Shown piece after piece: positions 14,369 through 60,796 of a stretch of 64,000 nt of DNA. Within the stretch, counting starts at the first letter, position 1, and each line of letters starts with the position of its first letter. The notes under the pieces were generated by a model. It was not told the origin of the DNA and made no database searches. It was given only the letters and a program-made list of their open reading frames with translations. The DNA is from Pyxicephalus adspersus (lineage: Eukaryota > Chordata > Amphibia > Anura > Pyxicephalidae): the NCBI RefSeq assembly GCF_032062135.1, contig NC_092861.1:138215725-138279724 (forward strand), read 5' to 3'. The position numbers were made by a program, and so were the translations under genes.

Positions 14369-16015
14369 AAACAGGATTTATTTAGCATCAACATATTACG
14401 CAGTGCTGTACATTAAATAGGGTTTGCAGATGACAGACGAATATAGAAACAGGAGGAGAGGACCCTGCCCCGAGGAGCTTACAATCTAGGAGGTGGGGGA
14501 AGTAACACACAATAGGAGGGGGATATGTAGTGGTGGGAAGTGGTGAGAGTTTTAAGAGAGAGATGAAGATAGGTAGGCAAGTTTGAAAAAAATGGGTTTT
14601 GAGTGCTCTTTTAAATGTACAGAAAGAAGGAGCAAGCGGAATAGGACGAGGAAGACCATTATAGAGAGTCGGGTCGGGGCAGCTCTAGAAAAGTCTTATA
14701 GCTGTGCGTGTGATGAGGTTATGAGTGAGGAAGTCATTAGTAGGTCATTGGAGGAGCGAAGAGAGCGGCTAGGGGAGCATTTATCTATCAGGCCAAAAGG
14801 TAAATTGGACAAGAACTGTGGAGGGATTTGAAGGCAAAGCACAGGAGCTTGAATTTTATTCTCAGATAAAATGGAAGCCAATGAAGAGAACTGCAAAGAG
14901 ATTCAGCAGAAGAGGAGCGGAGGGAAGGATGGATGAGTCTGGCTGCAGCATTCATAATAGATTGTAGAGGAGAGAGTCGGGTTAGTGGAATATAGAGAGG
15001 AGGAGGTTACAGTAGTCCAGATGAGAGATGATAAGAGCGTGTACAAGGAGTTTGGTGGTCTCAGGGGACAGGTAGGGGCAGATTTTTTGGAGATGTTGCG
15101 TAGGTGAAAGTGACAGGACCTGGAAATGTTCTGAATATGGGGGGTAAATGAGAGGGCAGAGTCAAAAGGTGAGACCAAGACAACGTGCCTGAGGGGAGGG
15201 CCGAATAACAGTGTTATAACTGTTGGATTTATGTCAGGGGATGATGATGAGTTCTGTTTTATCCAGGTTGAGTTTCAGGGATTGGTCAGACATCCATGAT
15301 GAGATGGCTGACAGGCAGCATGAGATCTTATCTAGGACTGAAGGAAACAGGTTGGGGGTGGACAGATAGATCTATATGACTGGCTTCAGTTTCTAATGCA
15401 CATTATGAGAGGCTCACAGTGTGCAGTGAAATAAGAATAAGCAATTCCAGTCTAGGAGAGTATCCGGTACAACTGTACACAGCGAAAGATAACTACACCT
15501 CAATTCCCCTCCTTACTTCATATCATTTATTCCCAGATCAGCTCACGGTCACCGGGATATAAAGTGAATAGAAATTCAACTGCTACGGAGAGATTTCTTT
15601 CTACTTCCTGTTGAGTTTTTGGGACAGGAAGTGAGGGAATATTACCAGTTATTCAATGACAGAGAGAAAAGCTAACAGTGGTTTCAATCCTTTCTTATTC
15701 TGTCCTATCATACAAAGCATGCAGCAGCTTTTGTTTATCAAAGGGTCAGACTCAACACATCAATAATGACCAGCAAGGTGTAGACCCTCATAGCAACCAA
15801 TCAGATTTCAGCTGACGGAGGTCACGTGACTGGCTGCAGAGTCTCTGTATTTTATTGGCTGATTGATGTCCCCCAATGACAGCCATTAGTAAAAAATATA
15901 CTGTTTATGTCATATGCACTCCTGACTAAGGCAGCCAATGAGGCTCCACCTCACACTGCCTTATATTTACCACTACTGCCCACCCAGTATTGCCCCAGTA
16001 CCTGGAGCGGGGCAT
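1..16015 (-). CDS. DYNC2LI1: DYNC2LI1, dynein-2 light intermediate chain 1 (spliced, 3' end off window)
   Basis: Gene-level entry; twelve coding exons are listed separately. The product is a subunit of cytoplasmic dynein-2, the motor for retrograde intraflagellar transport in cilia, where it binds and stabilises the dynein-2 heavy chain. The exons join in one frame into about 332 residues; the human protein is 351, so about 20 C-terminal residues lie left of base 1. Seen directly: a Ras-like P-loop GNKNGGKT at residues about 40-47, then the diagnostic segments [37 protein letters not shown], and PMELWKK near the C-terminus. The start at 16015-16013 was chosen because ATGCCCCGCTCCAG is followed by a GT donor and joins in phase to SDTLWD, matching the known N-terminus. 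The next gene upstream on the same strand is PLEKHH2, as in human. Identification is firm; exon edges come from splice consensus, not transcripts. Confidence 0.96.
1280..1816. mobile_element. MITE-like DNA element, family A copy 1
   Basis: The ends are inverted copies of TTAACCCCC..CTAGCG (left) and CGCTAGGGGGTTAA (right). The interior has an AT-rich half, then a GC-rich half with GAATTTCCC, CCCCGG and GAAGAAAGAAGAC, then two inverted GAGTGTGACTC blocks. The same layout recurs at 43990-44548. The element lies in DYNC2LI1 intron 11. Confidence 0.6.
1950..2047 (-). CDS. DYNC2LI1: DYNC2LI1 exon 11
   Basis: Encodes [20 protein letters not shown] then [13 protein letters not shown], the conserved PMELWKK segment near the C-terminus. 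It is separated from exon 10 by only 81 bases. The donor is GTAAAT. Confidence 0.95.
2129..2199 (-). CDS. DYNC2LI1: DYNC2LI1 exon 10
   Basis: Encodes [20 protein letters not shown] and SQI, matching the human NKPLFITAGLDSFGQIG. It completes a Ser codon with exon 9. The donor is GTAAGT. Confidence 0.95.
2200..5673. other. DYNC2LI1 intron 9, no recognised element
   Basis: A 3.5-kb intron, AT-rich, with scattered homopolymers. I see no exon-like segment with family similarity here. Short frames at 2984-3190, 3267-3464 and 3708-3890 are noise. Confidence 0.6.
5674..5750 (-). CDS. DYNC2LI1: DYNC2LI1 exon 9
   Basis: Encodes [19 protein letters not shown] then AFGQDK. The acceptor is CTTTTTCAG and the donor GTAAAG. 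It ends in phase 2. Confidence 0.95.
6229..6360 (+). mobile_element. L2/CR1-type LINE 3' end
   Basis: Begins at ATTGTAAGCTC, carries GCAGGGTCCTCTCCTCCTCC, and ends GGCGCTATATAAATC before a trinucleotide tail, the typical 3' terminus of amphibian and fish L2-like LINEs. It is 5' truncated. Confidence 0.7.
6361..6414. repeat. (ATT)n/(AAT)n microsatellite
   Basis: Thirty-odd bases of ATT followed directly by AAT repeats. The two halves are complementary, so the tract can fold back on itself. It is the tail of the LINE fragment before it. Confidence 0.9.
7157..7234 (-). CDS. DYNC2LI1: DYNC2LI1 exon 8
   Basis: Encodes [20 protein letters not shown] and YGASLL. The donor that keeps the frame is the weak sequence GTTGGT; the GTATTG four bases further on would break the frame into exon 9. 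Confidence 0.93.
7706..7930. mobile_element. Palindromic MITE-like repeat, copy A (full length)
   Basis: Starts GGCCCTGATTTACTAAAG and ends CTTTGTTAAATCAGGGCC. The two ~100-base arms are inverted copies of each other (AAGCTGGG.GATCCAG and CTGGATC.CCCAGCTT). No coding capacity. Seven relatives are listed in this window. Confidence 0.85.
8332..8370. repeat. (TA)n microsatellite inside a short duplication
   Basis: About 19 TA units. The flanks AGATGGCATCTCCCTGGTTG (8290-8310) and GATGGCCATCTTCCTGATTG (8371-8390) are diverged copies of each other. Confidence 0.9.
8483..8551 (-). CDS. DYNC2LI1: DYNC2LI1 exon 7
   Basis: Encodes [20 protein letters not shown] then IFQ; the GSKYD motif stands in the place of the NKxD base-recognition motif of GTPases. 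The donor is GTAAGC. Confidence 0.97.
8971..9157 (-). CDS. DYNC2LI1: DYNC2LI1 exon 6
   Basis: The largest exon of the gene (187 bases): [20 protein letters not shown] through SFPNNHP. It matches the human VLDLSKPNDLWPT region and the charged helix that follows. The donor is GTAAGT. Confidence 0.97.
9405..9743 (+). repeat. Degenerate minisatellite, ~32-bp unit, about 10 copies
   Basis: The unit is roughly GGGCTCATCT-AAGGTCTGAAGTGTATGGATT, 31-33 bases long and repeated head to tail with 10-30 percent divergence. The best copies are at 9573-9700. It lies in DYNC2LI1 intron 5 and has no open frame. Confidence 0.85.
10308..10396 (-). CDS. DYNC2LI1: DYNC2LI1 exon 5
   Basis: Encodes [19 protein letters not shown] through [10 protein letters not shown]. 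The ELGGG stretch sits where the DxxG switch-II motif lies in related GTPases. The donor is GTAAGC; it ends in phase 2. Confidence 0.96.
11741..11810 (-). CDS. DYNC2LI1: DYNC2LI1 exon 4
   Basis: Encodes [18 protein letters not shown] and on to AKGHNT, nearly identical to the human segment (switch-I-like region). The donor is GTAAGT. Confidence 0.97.
12200..12445. mobile_element. MITE family B, copy 1
   Basis: The ends TAAAAGTGCAACTAAC and GTTTAGTTCCACTTTAA are inverted copies. The same termini bound 40950-41243, and a related pair bounds 28618-28790. Confidence 0.6.
12615..12649 (-). CDS. DYNC2LI1: DYNC2LI1 exon 3
   Basis: A 35-base exon encoding [11 protein letters not shown], the second half of the P-loop with its catalytic-type lysine. 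The acceptor is TTTCTAG and the donor GTAGAT. It ends in phase 2. Confidence 0.95.
12885..13003. repeat. Inverted repeat with two facing CTCF-like cores
   Basis: Arms of about 43 bases (CACACCGCTAGATGGCGCTG... and the inverse ...AGCACCATCTACTGGTGGGC) enclose about 35 bases. The inner ends match over TGTAAAGTGTAAA / TTTACACTTTACA. The left arm holds a full match to the CTCF core (12889-12903, plus) and the right arm a one-mismatch core (12981-12995, minus). It lies in DYNC2LI1 intron 2. Confidence 0.7.
13298..13415 (-). CDS. DYNC2LI1: DYNC2LI1 exon 2
   Basis: Translates as [15 protein letters not shown] through [10 protein letters not shown], carrying the first part of the P-loop. The acceptor is ...TTGGTAG and the donor GTAAAG. 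It starts in phase 2 and ends in phase 0. Confidence 0.95.
13994..14221. mobile_element. Palindromic MITE-like repeat, copy B (full length)
   Basis: GGGCCTGATTTATTAAAGC at one end and GCTTTAATAAATCAGG at the other, with arms inverted as in copy A. It lies in DYNC2LI1 intron 1. Confidence 0.85.
14316..14365. repeat. (ATT)n microsatellite
   Basis: About 15 ATT units forming the tail of the minus-strand LINE copy that follows. Confidence 0.9.
14366..15375 (-). mobile_element. L2/CR1-clade LINE, 5'-truncated reverse-transcriptase end
   Basis: On the minus strand, decayed frames read [20 protein letters not shown] then [32 protein letters not shown]-like and [19 protein letters not shown] segments, the C-terminal reverse-transcriptase region of L2-type LINEs. 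The 3' end has the standard AGCGCTG-type terminus and ATT tail. Frameshifts and stops break it. It sits in intron 1 of DYNC2LI1. Confidence 0.8.
16002..16015 (-). CDS. DYNC2LI1: DYNC2LI1 exon 1 (coding part)
   Basis: Fourteen coding bases (Met-Pro-Arg-Ser plus two bases of a Ser codon) end at a GTACTG donor. The exon is too short for ORF detection and was found by looking for an in-phase donor near the GC-richer promoter. The X-box lies 52 bases upstream of the ATG. The 5' UTR extent is unknown. Confidence 0.85.
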
Positions 16016-16066
16016 GTCTTCTACCCCACCACACTCCTGGATGTGACGGCTTTCAGAGACTCTCCC

Positions 16067-16080
16067 GTCACCATAGCAAC
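16067..16080 (+). promoter_or_regulatory. RFX X-box in the DYNC2LI1 promoter
   Basis: GTCACCATAGCAAC fits the X-box consensus GTNRCC-N(0-3)-RGYAAC without a mismatch, and its 14 bases are nearly palindromic. It lies 52 bases upstream of the DYNC2LI1 start codon. RFX factors drive ciliary genes through such sites; the C. elegans orthologue of this gene, xbx-1, is named after its X-box. Confidence 0.85.
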
Positions 16081-16121
16081 GCGGTCCTTCCAGCGCCCGG
16101 TGATGACATTGGAGGCGCAAT

Positions 16122-16140
16122 GCATGCCGGGCATTGTAGT
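16122..16140 (-). promoter_or_regulatory. ZNF143/THAP11-type site upstream of DYNC2LI1
   Basis: The minus strand reads ACTACAATGCCCGGCATGC, very close to the long ZNF143 (SBS) promoter motif ACTACAATTCCCAGNATGC. It is 107 bases upstream of the ATG, a usual place for this housekeeping-promoter motif. Confidence 0.75.
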
Positions 16141-16200
16141 TCTCATCTTTAAAACCTCAGCGATTGCTCTGTAATGTTATTCTGAAAGGATAGTAGCAAT

Positions 16201-16215
16201 GCTGCCCTCTGGCGG
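16201..16215 (-). promoter_or_regulatory. CTCF core motif at the DYNC2LI1 promoter
   Basis: The minus strand reads CCGCCAGAGGGCAGC, matching the CTCF core CCRSYAGRKGGCRSY at every position. It is about 190 bases upstream of the start codon, between DYNC2LI1 and PLEKHH2. Occupancy cannot be seen from sequence. Confidence 0.65.
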
Positions 16216-16603
16216 TTGTTTATAAGCACAGCTACTAAAGCTAGCTGTGTTTACAAGCGATAATATGCAGTTTTGCAGTGCCAGCCTATAAACAGCTTCT
16301 AGTCAGTCCCCATTGTAATCCAAAGTCCCTATTTTCTTCTTAAAAAGGGACCTTTCAGATGTGCAGAGTGAAACCGCAGCATTTTTTGCTCCCTAGTATA
16401 CAGCAAACTGCTACTGTTCAGCTGGGAGAGGCAAACCGCACCACAAAATGTTCAAATCTTTCAATGAATACAACAAACACACAGCCAATATTGTCATGTT
16501 GCTTTTGGGCATTGCTGTCCTCTATGGCTGCAGCTGCATGCAGAAAATGATTCCCAAACTCCTCCATTTACTGCAATGGGACCGTGATTTAGACCGTGAC
16601 ACA

Positions 16604-16735
16604 ATTATTATTATAAAGAGGATTTATATAGCGCCAACATATTACGCAGCGCTGTACATTAAATAGGGATTGCAAATGACAGACTAATACAGACAGTGAT
16701 ACAGGAGGAGAGGACCCTGCCCCGAAGAGCGACAC
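16604..16735 (-). mobile_element. L2/CR1-type LINE 3' end
   Basis: The inverse of the same 3' terminus: TTTATATAGCGCCAACATAT, ACGCAGCGCTGTACATTAAA and GGAGGAGAGGACCCTGCCCC. Confidence 0.7.
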
Positions 16736-17648
16736 AATGCCGCAGGGCCGAAATGCCACAAAGATGAGCAAATTTGCCCATGTATGATTTGCAAAGGGTT
16801 TAAAGTATCTACAAAGCAGAATTTAAAGCTGCCATGAGGGATATGTACCACAAAAATCCAACCTATTTCTAGGAATGGCTTGGCCAATGCTCCAGGGAAG
16901 AATTAGACCATTAAATGGCGCCATGTCTGGAACAGGGTCACATAACTGTATTAATGTGACCCCGAAGAACCAAGCCACCTCCTGCTCTAACACAGACACC
17001 AGCCCTCCTGACCTAATCCTACCCAGAATTCCATTGCCATCTAAAGCTGGTGCTACTTTGCACCTTCACCCCTCTCTCCACAGATTCTGTAATGTGTCCT
17101 CACAGATGGATGCATGAACCAGAGAACATTTTTTTTTTAATCTTCTGCACAAACTACAGTTTCATTCTAGATTACCATAACATAAAGTTCAGAACCAATC
17201 TTCCAACACGTTGCAGAATTTCAAATTTCACATCTTACATTTTTGCACAGTTTTGTAGGGTTTTTCCCAGGAGTGTATTCACAACCTGGGTGAATATGGT
17301 GCAGTTACCATTCTTCCCAAAACCCAGGGGAATAGTCAAAGTTCTTCATACTATCCGACTCAGCAGCAAACATTTTTTGATGAACACTTCACCTGAATCC
17401 TATCTATTCTTTCAGAACTAATTTTTCTGTCCCAAAGTATTTTTATCAACTACACTGAAACCACTTCCTAGAAATTATAACTTAACATGAATGTGGGTGG
17501 TAATTGGTGCGGGTGAGCTTTTGGTATATTTATTTACCAAAGCATCCTTGCACCCCTGAAGCCGCCAGGCTTGCTGCTGACTCTTTTAGATCCACAGTGA
17601 TCCACTTGTGTGGATTTCACTATGCAGCTACTGATGATGTAATGTATT

Positions 17649-17805
17649 GGGCCTGATTAATAAAGCTGTCCAAAACTGGAGAAGATAGACTATCACGTGA
17701 GAATCTGCATGATCCAGCAAACCAGGAAAGGATTTTTAAAATATAATTTACTATTAGTTGGCATACGTTTTCAGTCATGGACCAGATCTATCCCAGGTTT
17801 GAGGA
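17649..17805. mobile_element. Palindromic MITE-like repeat, copy C (right arm truncated)
   Basis: The left arm from GGGCCTGATTAATAAAGC is intact and the sequence runs past the centre (GACCAGATCTATCCCAGG) before similarity ends. Confidence 0.75.
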
Positions 17806-17851
17806 TAAATATTAAATAAAGAGAAGAAAGGATGGGTTTCTTGGCTAAACA

Positions 17852-18154
17852 CAGTAGATCTTCAGTTATCCGGCACCAACGGGAAATGGCTGATTCCCGA
17901 AAAGTATAGTTTCCGGATAACAGGTTTCCTTTTCCCAGCCATTCAGCACTAGACTTGAATCAGAAGAGTTGTCTCCATTCACCTTTAGTGCTGAATAGCT
18001 GAGAAAAGGGAAACCCTGATGACGCTTGAGCGGAGCTCTGATGATTGCTCCACTTTCTTGGTTGTCAAAGAACCCTGGTTATCCAGAACTCAGGTCTCCG
18101 AGAATTTTCTGAGTTTCCCGGTTATCTGAGTTTTGGATAACTGGGGTTCTACTG
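17852..18154. mobile_element. Pogo/Tigger-like element
   Basis: The terminal inverted repeats CAGTAGATCTTCAGTTATCC and GGATAACTGGGGTTCTACTG match the CAGT...-TTATCC termini of pogo-type mariner elements, with TA directly after the right end. Total 303 bases, no coding capacity. Confidence 0.65.
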
Positions 18155-18302
18155 TATCCAGCATATATTTTCAAATAAGTAGATAAGTAACATATACAAA
18201 TACAGATTTCAAAAGGTTTTTAGTCCACAGCCCATTTTTTTAGATTGCTTAGATTGCTAAGCACTGAAAATATCTAGTTTATACTTGGTGCAACATCTAG
18301 TA

Positions 18303-18340
18303 ACCTGACGTGTTTCCCCTTTCTAACTTTCCTCAGGGGT
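18303..18340 (-). repeat. Decayed hammerhead-like core in a repeat
   Basis: The minus strand reads ACCCCTGAGGA, a 13-base spacer, then GGAAACACGTCAGGT. The CTGAGGA and GAAAC boxes are present but the intervening bases cannot pair, so no stem II is left. Confidence 0.35.
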
Positions 18341-19267
18341 ATGCACGAGACGTGGAATATTTTCAAGATATAGCTAGGGAAATAATCATCGAGGAAAATC
18401 CAAAGATAGGGCTAACTGGATGATCCAGAACTGTTTTGAAATCACAGAGGTCCTCGGTATGAGGTTGAAATAGTTTAGGGGGGAAGAGGTAGATCTGATA
18501 TCTACAGTCTACTGGAATTTGGAGGAGTAGTAGGTTAACGTAAAAAGCTTCTAGTACGGCTTCCAAGGGGTCCTTAGTGAGGGATTAAGGTGGAGTGTAG
18601 AGTTCTTGTTGGTATGGATGATGCTGCAGTACAACCTGGCTGTCTTTCTATGAACCCATTGATGCTGCTGTGTTCTGCAAGGGAAAAGGCCAAAACCTTC
18701 TACCACCTGGTTACTTTTTCTATTTTGAATTTGCACCCACTTTAGTACTAATATGCAAACTACCATCACAAAAAGGCTTAGGAATCAGAGAGGAATGGGG
18801 GATATGTGCCAAACTACAAAAAACAGGGGAAAAAACCCTACAGTGGGGAGAGGAATTTTTCATATAAAGGTATAGACAGACTCTGTGATAGTGTACTCTC
18901 ACTTACCTGTAATTTCCAATTTTTCACTTTTTAGCGCTCATTTTATTTTTAAGAAAGTGCTACTCTACACCTAATGAGCCCTCTTCCCTTTCTCACCCAA
19001 TGCTTTTGATTTACTATTCCTGCACAATTATTGAGCTAGATGAAGCCTCAGAGAAAATGACTCCTTCTATGGATAAAGGGCTTGCTAAACATTTCCCCAG
19101 GGTCAGCAGATTTATTTATAATTGGAGCACAAGTCTGCCTGACAATGGACCAGCATGGCAAATGGAAATGTTTTCCCCTACAATATTTTGTACAAAGCTA
19201 AAACCATAGAGAAAAATGAAAAGGCAATGTATTCAAAAATATATTGTACCCAAACATTTTCCTATAG

Positions 19268-19578
19268 CAGCGGTCGCCAACCAGTGGTCTGTGGACCACT
19301 GATGGTTCGTGGCTCTGGCCAGTCCATCCCCTGCAGAGTCAGGAGAAGGACCCTGTTGGGGGGGTGCATTGGCCAGAGCCGCGGACCATGTCTCCTGTAT
19401 GGGTCAGGGCGGTCGGCAGGTTGTGTCTCTGGACATAACCCACCCACTCTACCATCGCAGGCTCAGACCTTGAGAGTGGGCAGGTTCAGGCATCATGATG
19501 TTACTCTGGGGGGAGTTTCTTCCCCTTTGAGTCTGTAAATTTAGTGGTATGTGAGGTCCAAAAGGTTGGTGGCCACTG
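19268..19578. mobile_element. hAT-like non-autonomous element
   Basis: The ends CAGCGGTCGCCAACCAGTGG and GGTTGGTGGCCACTG are inverted. The 8-base flanks TCCTATAG and TTCTACAG look like a diverged target duplication. The 127-residue open frame inside is not conserved and is not called a gene. Confidence 0.7.
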
Positions 19579-20229
19579 TTCTACAGCACTTCCATTTTTT
19601 TTTCTTTTACAGTAAGAGTGCCTATTCATTGTCCTGGTTAGGTTGGGGGAAAGCCATAGAAGCAGCTTCACTACACCAATGACAGAACATCCTACAACAG
19701 AATCTAAAAAGGCAGCTGGGGACCGCATAAAACATGCCATAGACAACCAGAGGTCTACGGACCACAAAGAAAATCAATGCAAACAATGACTTTTGTCAAT
19801 TGAATAGACACAGCATCACGCTATGAAAGCTCTTCAATACCCTATTGAAAGATGCTATTACTGTATATTATGACCCATCAGGGCACGATGGGTGGTAGGT
19901 GGTTTTTATTGCACTCTGCATACCTGCTTGGGAGATTTTAGTGGGAACTGAAATCTGCAAGCTGTGCTAAAAGGATATGTCATCAATATTGCATGTCATC
20001 TCCCTGCAGATGTTCTTTTTCCTATTATGACCTACCATTTCTTTTAGCATTTTATCTCTCTATGGTGTTTGTCCTTCTTTGTAAATGTAGGACTTTTCTT
20101 TCCCACATCAGGACTTCCAGTGAGGAAAACTGTAGTGACATTACCAACTCTCACCCCAAATCCCCTGGGACTAGCAGTCAGAAACAGTGCTTTTTATTAT
20201 TTTATTACCTGCAGATATTACACTACACT

Positions 20230-22984
20230 TTGGTTAGGCTAAAAAAAATGTAAATTCTATATCAAATATTCAACAGCACAGTTAAACTAATATTTGATAA
20301 TTTGTGTAACCATTTTTATTTTTGTACAAAACATATGAAAAACATATTTATACATTTTTATATATATTTGGTATCTTAACATTCCAACATTGCAAAGAAT
20401 TATTGTTAAATGAAAAAAATTATTACCTATGCATTAAAACCTTTAGGTATTAATAAACCAAAAGCTTGAGTTTTTATTTTTTCCAGCTTGTAAAGATTTC
20501 ATTAAAAAAAAACAATGCCCTTTTTCTCTACTATATCTGAAAAAATGTGGATAATATCATGTGGTACTGTAGCCCTCAGTGAAGCATATGAAATATTAAT
20601 ACAATGGTCAAAAATACTCAGCATGAATAAATATAACTGATATATTAAAAAAAGTAAACAGCATCAATTTTTTTCTGAAATCTGTTTATTTTAAATAATT
20701 AATATACAAATAGCATTGATTTACAATATCATAAATACTAAGAATATTTTTAAATAATCTAAAAAGAAAAATGTTCTCCAGGAACAAGAAATTAAGATTT
20801 AAATTGTTAAAATAAAATTATGCCAAATTGACTTAAAATCTTTTATTAAAAATATAGAGACTTTTTATGCATGGAATCCTTCTGTAATAGAGCATTTAAT
20901 ATCCATGTGTAACCATTATTTATGAAATACAGCATACTGTAATCAGTGACTGTAACATTATAATTATTTGATTTAGTTTTCCTGGAAATACAGATACACA
21001 AAGGACTGCACAAACGAATGCGTAAGAATACCCAGACATATATCAAACTGTTGCTTGTAGGCATTGGTTAATAATTCATTTTACACATTAGCACAATGTA
21101 ATTATGTTTTTTATGTGCTTTTTCCAACAAATGTCTGAAAAATGAAAACAACTGAACTAAGGGAACTAGTCATAATTAAAAACAAAAAAAACACACAAAA
21201 CAACTAAAATGTGGAAATGGTAAAAAAATGAAAATACATTTTAAAAATACATTTTTATATAAATGTTTTCAAGTCTACAAAAGAAGAATAGAAAACATGT
21301 TATGATATATAATGCATAGTTAATTTTACGATGTTTATTAAAAGCATTAATATAGTTTACCAATTACTGAACAAATACAAAAAAAAATTTTCTCAGAATC
21401 TGTGATTTGTAATCTTCCTGGTAACATTAAAGTTTAAATATTCCATATAAAAATGATCAAGTACTATAGCGTGTCAGTTTTATACCAGGCCCCTAAACCT
21501 GTGTCACTTTTTCACCCAACCAGGATTATCAGTAATTTGAAAAATTCAGAATAAAAAGTAACATCTTTGTCCAGGGTTTTTGAAACTATATCAAAATGGG
21601 TAATTTCAGACTTTTTCTGTCCTATATTTTTTTTATTTGGGTGTTTATGTTCATTAATTTTCTTTCTTTTACTTACCGAAACCAAAGTTTTTACGGACAT
21701 GAAAAATTTGTCTCAGGGCAGTGTATCACAATGTGTACAAACATGTAAAAAATTTAAAAAGCTGTGCATGTGTTTTTACTGCTTTTCTTCCAAACAAGTG
21801 TAAATTAATCCTTTAATAAACCACCCCATTGTCACACCACTGGAAGGCTTAAAACCTCGCCCAGGCCTTTGTTGTTGTCAAGGAGTGTTATATCCATTTC
21901 TGGTCCTAAAGACTGGGGACATCACAAAAAGTTTTATCCTACTCCATTCTGTCCAAAACTAAAACAAAAACACTTTATTATATATTAGAGCTTAAAACAT
22001 ATCAAATTTATATACATTTTTATTGTATTACTATTTTTTGTGTGTCTGTAAATTTACTATTTGCCTATTTTGGCAAGTATTTTTGACTCTGCTAATCATT
22101 TTTTATTTGCCTATTTTTGGGGTATTTTTGTGTCATGCCATTGTCCTTTTTTATGTTTTTGTATTTCTTTTTAAAAGTATTTTTATTATTAATTTAAGGG
22201 TATTATTTTATTATCTAATTGTTATCTGTTTGTATAATAATTAGTATGGGAAAACAAAAAATGGGAGACCTTGATGTTAATCTGGGCATTCAGAAAATAA
22301 GAAGTCTTACAAGTTAAAATAGTATTAAATATTTTTTTTAAACCAATATCTTTTTTTTTTTGAATCAGTGAATATTTTATTTGCTTATTTTAGGGGTATT
22401 TTGTGTCATACTATTATCCTTATTTATGTTAGTAAATTTCTTTTTTTATTTAAGTATGTATATTCATCAGTACTGTGATGAGAAGATTTTGAAATGGTAA
22501 TCTACTCATTCAGAAAAATAGAAAGCCTTACAAGATATAACAGTAAAAACCAGTTTCACTAATGTGTATTTCCAGTTTGCTATATGTTCATGTGACTTTT
22601 TGTTACAAGCTTTGCAGAATACGGCCAGGTAATACCTGCACAATTGTACACAGCAGTAATGCAGTGGTAATTGCTTTGGGCAATTATAGAAAATCATGTA
22701 TCAGGCAAAGCTTACAATATGCATCTCAGGGCTATTTTCTTTATTATTAAGGTAATAAAATCAAATTTTCACAGAATGATCGTTTAATTGATTCACTGTG
22801 GAAACTGCTTGAATTTTCTTATATTGCATGTTCAGGCATTCAGCAAAATGCATTAAAAATCAGAACACATCTATTTCTGTTTGTACTGAAAGGTTCTTGC
22901 AAGCTTTTGCCTTCAGACAGCACTGGAAAAACATTATCAATGGTTTGTTTCCTATACACCTATTTACAAAAAGTACTTATTAGT
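20230..22984. other. AT-rich tract without recognised gene
   Basis: Long A/T runs, no splice-consistent exon, no open frame above about 80 residues and no repeat I could name. It is either a long distal part of the PLEKHH2 3' UTR or intergenic DNA before the DYNC2LI1 promoter. Confidence 0.5.
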
Positions 22985-23771
22985 TTTATTTACAAATCAT
23001 TGCTTGCTTTTAGGATAGTACAAGCTTTATTACATTAAGTAAACATAGTAAATTTAGGTTTGCAAATCAGCATCGTTAGACATTTATATTAGATTTTATT
23101 TACAGTAACTTTACATAAAAATAAACTAATAACATACAATTTGTAACATTTAACCCTCGTGTTATACTATTTGGGCACATTGAAAAAATTAAGCATAATG
23201 CAACGTTTTTATTGGGGGAAATTCTAATGATCAATTCACTTGCTTAGCATTAGGGATCACAATATATTGTATAAAGTCATGTAAAGTGAGGGCTTTATGT
23301 CACTGGTGACCCTGTTGGTGGCAAGAACTTGTCCCGTGTCTCTTTAGGGCAGACTTTTTAAAACATGTAAACAGATTTATTTTACCTATTTTTAATGTGT
23401 TCCACTAAATAAAACAAGAACTACTAATGGTCAAACTGCAGTCTTCTGACATGTACTGTAGGTGAAACAAGCTGCAAGTTGGTAGGTACCAAGTAAGAAG
23501 GAATAGAATAAGCCATGTGATCTCATATCAAGAACTTCAGTCCTGGAGTAGATCCAGCAAACCTGGAATGGATCTGGTCCAGGACTGAAAACATTTTCCA
23601 ACTTTTCTAACTAAAGAGCAAATGATATTTAAGAAATCCATTCCAGGTTTGCTGGATAACCCAGCTTCACTGATCTGAAACTAAAAAAAAAAGAACAAAA
23701 AGAAGTTAATTCATCCAGCTTGTTTTGTTGACCCTTTAGGAATGTCTCCTATTGGTCAGTGCAAATGTTTG
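22985..23771 (-). other. Probable PLEKHH2 3' UTR
   Basis: AT-rich sequence directly after the stop codon. AATAAA signals on the minus strand occur at 23381-23376, 23100-23095 and 22990-22985; the true cleavage site cannot be told from sequence. A truncated copy of the palindromic repeat (about 23551-23677) would be part of this UTR. Confidence 0.5.
23551..23677. mobile_element. Palindromic MITE-like repeat, copy D (both ends truncated)
   Basis: Contains GATCCAGCAAACCTGGAATG, GGTCCAGGACTGAAAACATT and the inverted CATTCCAGGTTTGCTGGAT-type arm (here CCATTCCAGGTTTGCTGGAT). It lies in the probable PLEKHH2 3' UTR. Confidence 0.75.

Positions 23772-60796
<37,025 letters not shown>

Larger units (their letters stand above)
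15830..16160. promoter_or_regulatory. DYNC2LI1 promoter and first-exon region
   Basis: A GC-richer island within AT-rich surroundings with several CpGs (16045-16118), the X-box and ZNF143 site, and CCAAT-type boxes near 15856, 15876 and 15933 that lie inside intron 1. No TATA box is evident. Those downstream CCAAT boxes could also serve a divergent plus-strand transcript, but I see no gene for one. Confidence 0.6.

Noticed and set aside
15907..16174. Overlapping frames of 60-81 residues on both strands at the DYNC2LI1 promoter.
   Set aside because: They are GC-driven chance frames over the promoter and exon 1, with no similarity to known proteins. A divergent transcript remains possible but unsupported.
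19155..19538. 127-residue plus-strand frame.
   Set aside because: It overlaps a hAT-like non-autonomous element, has no family similarity and no splice support.
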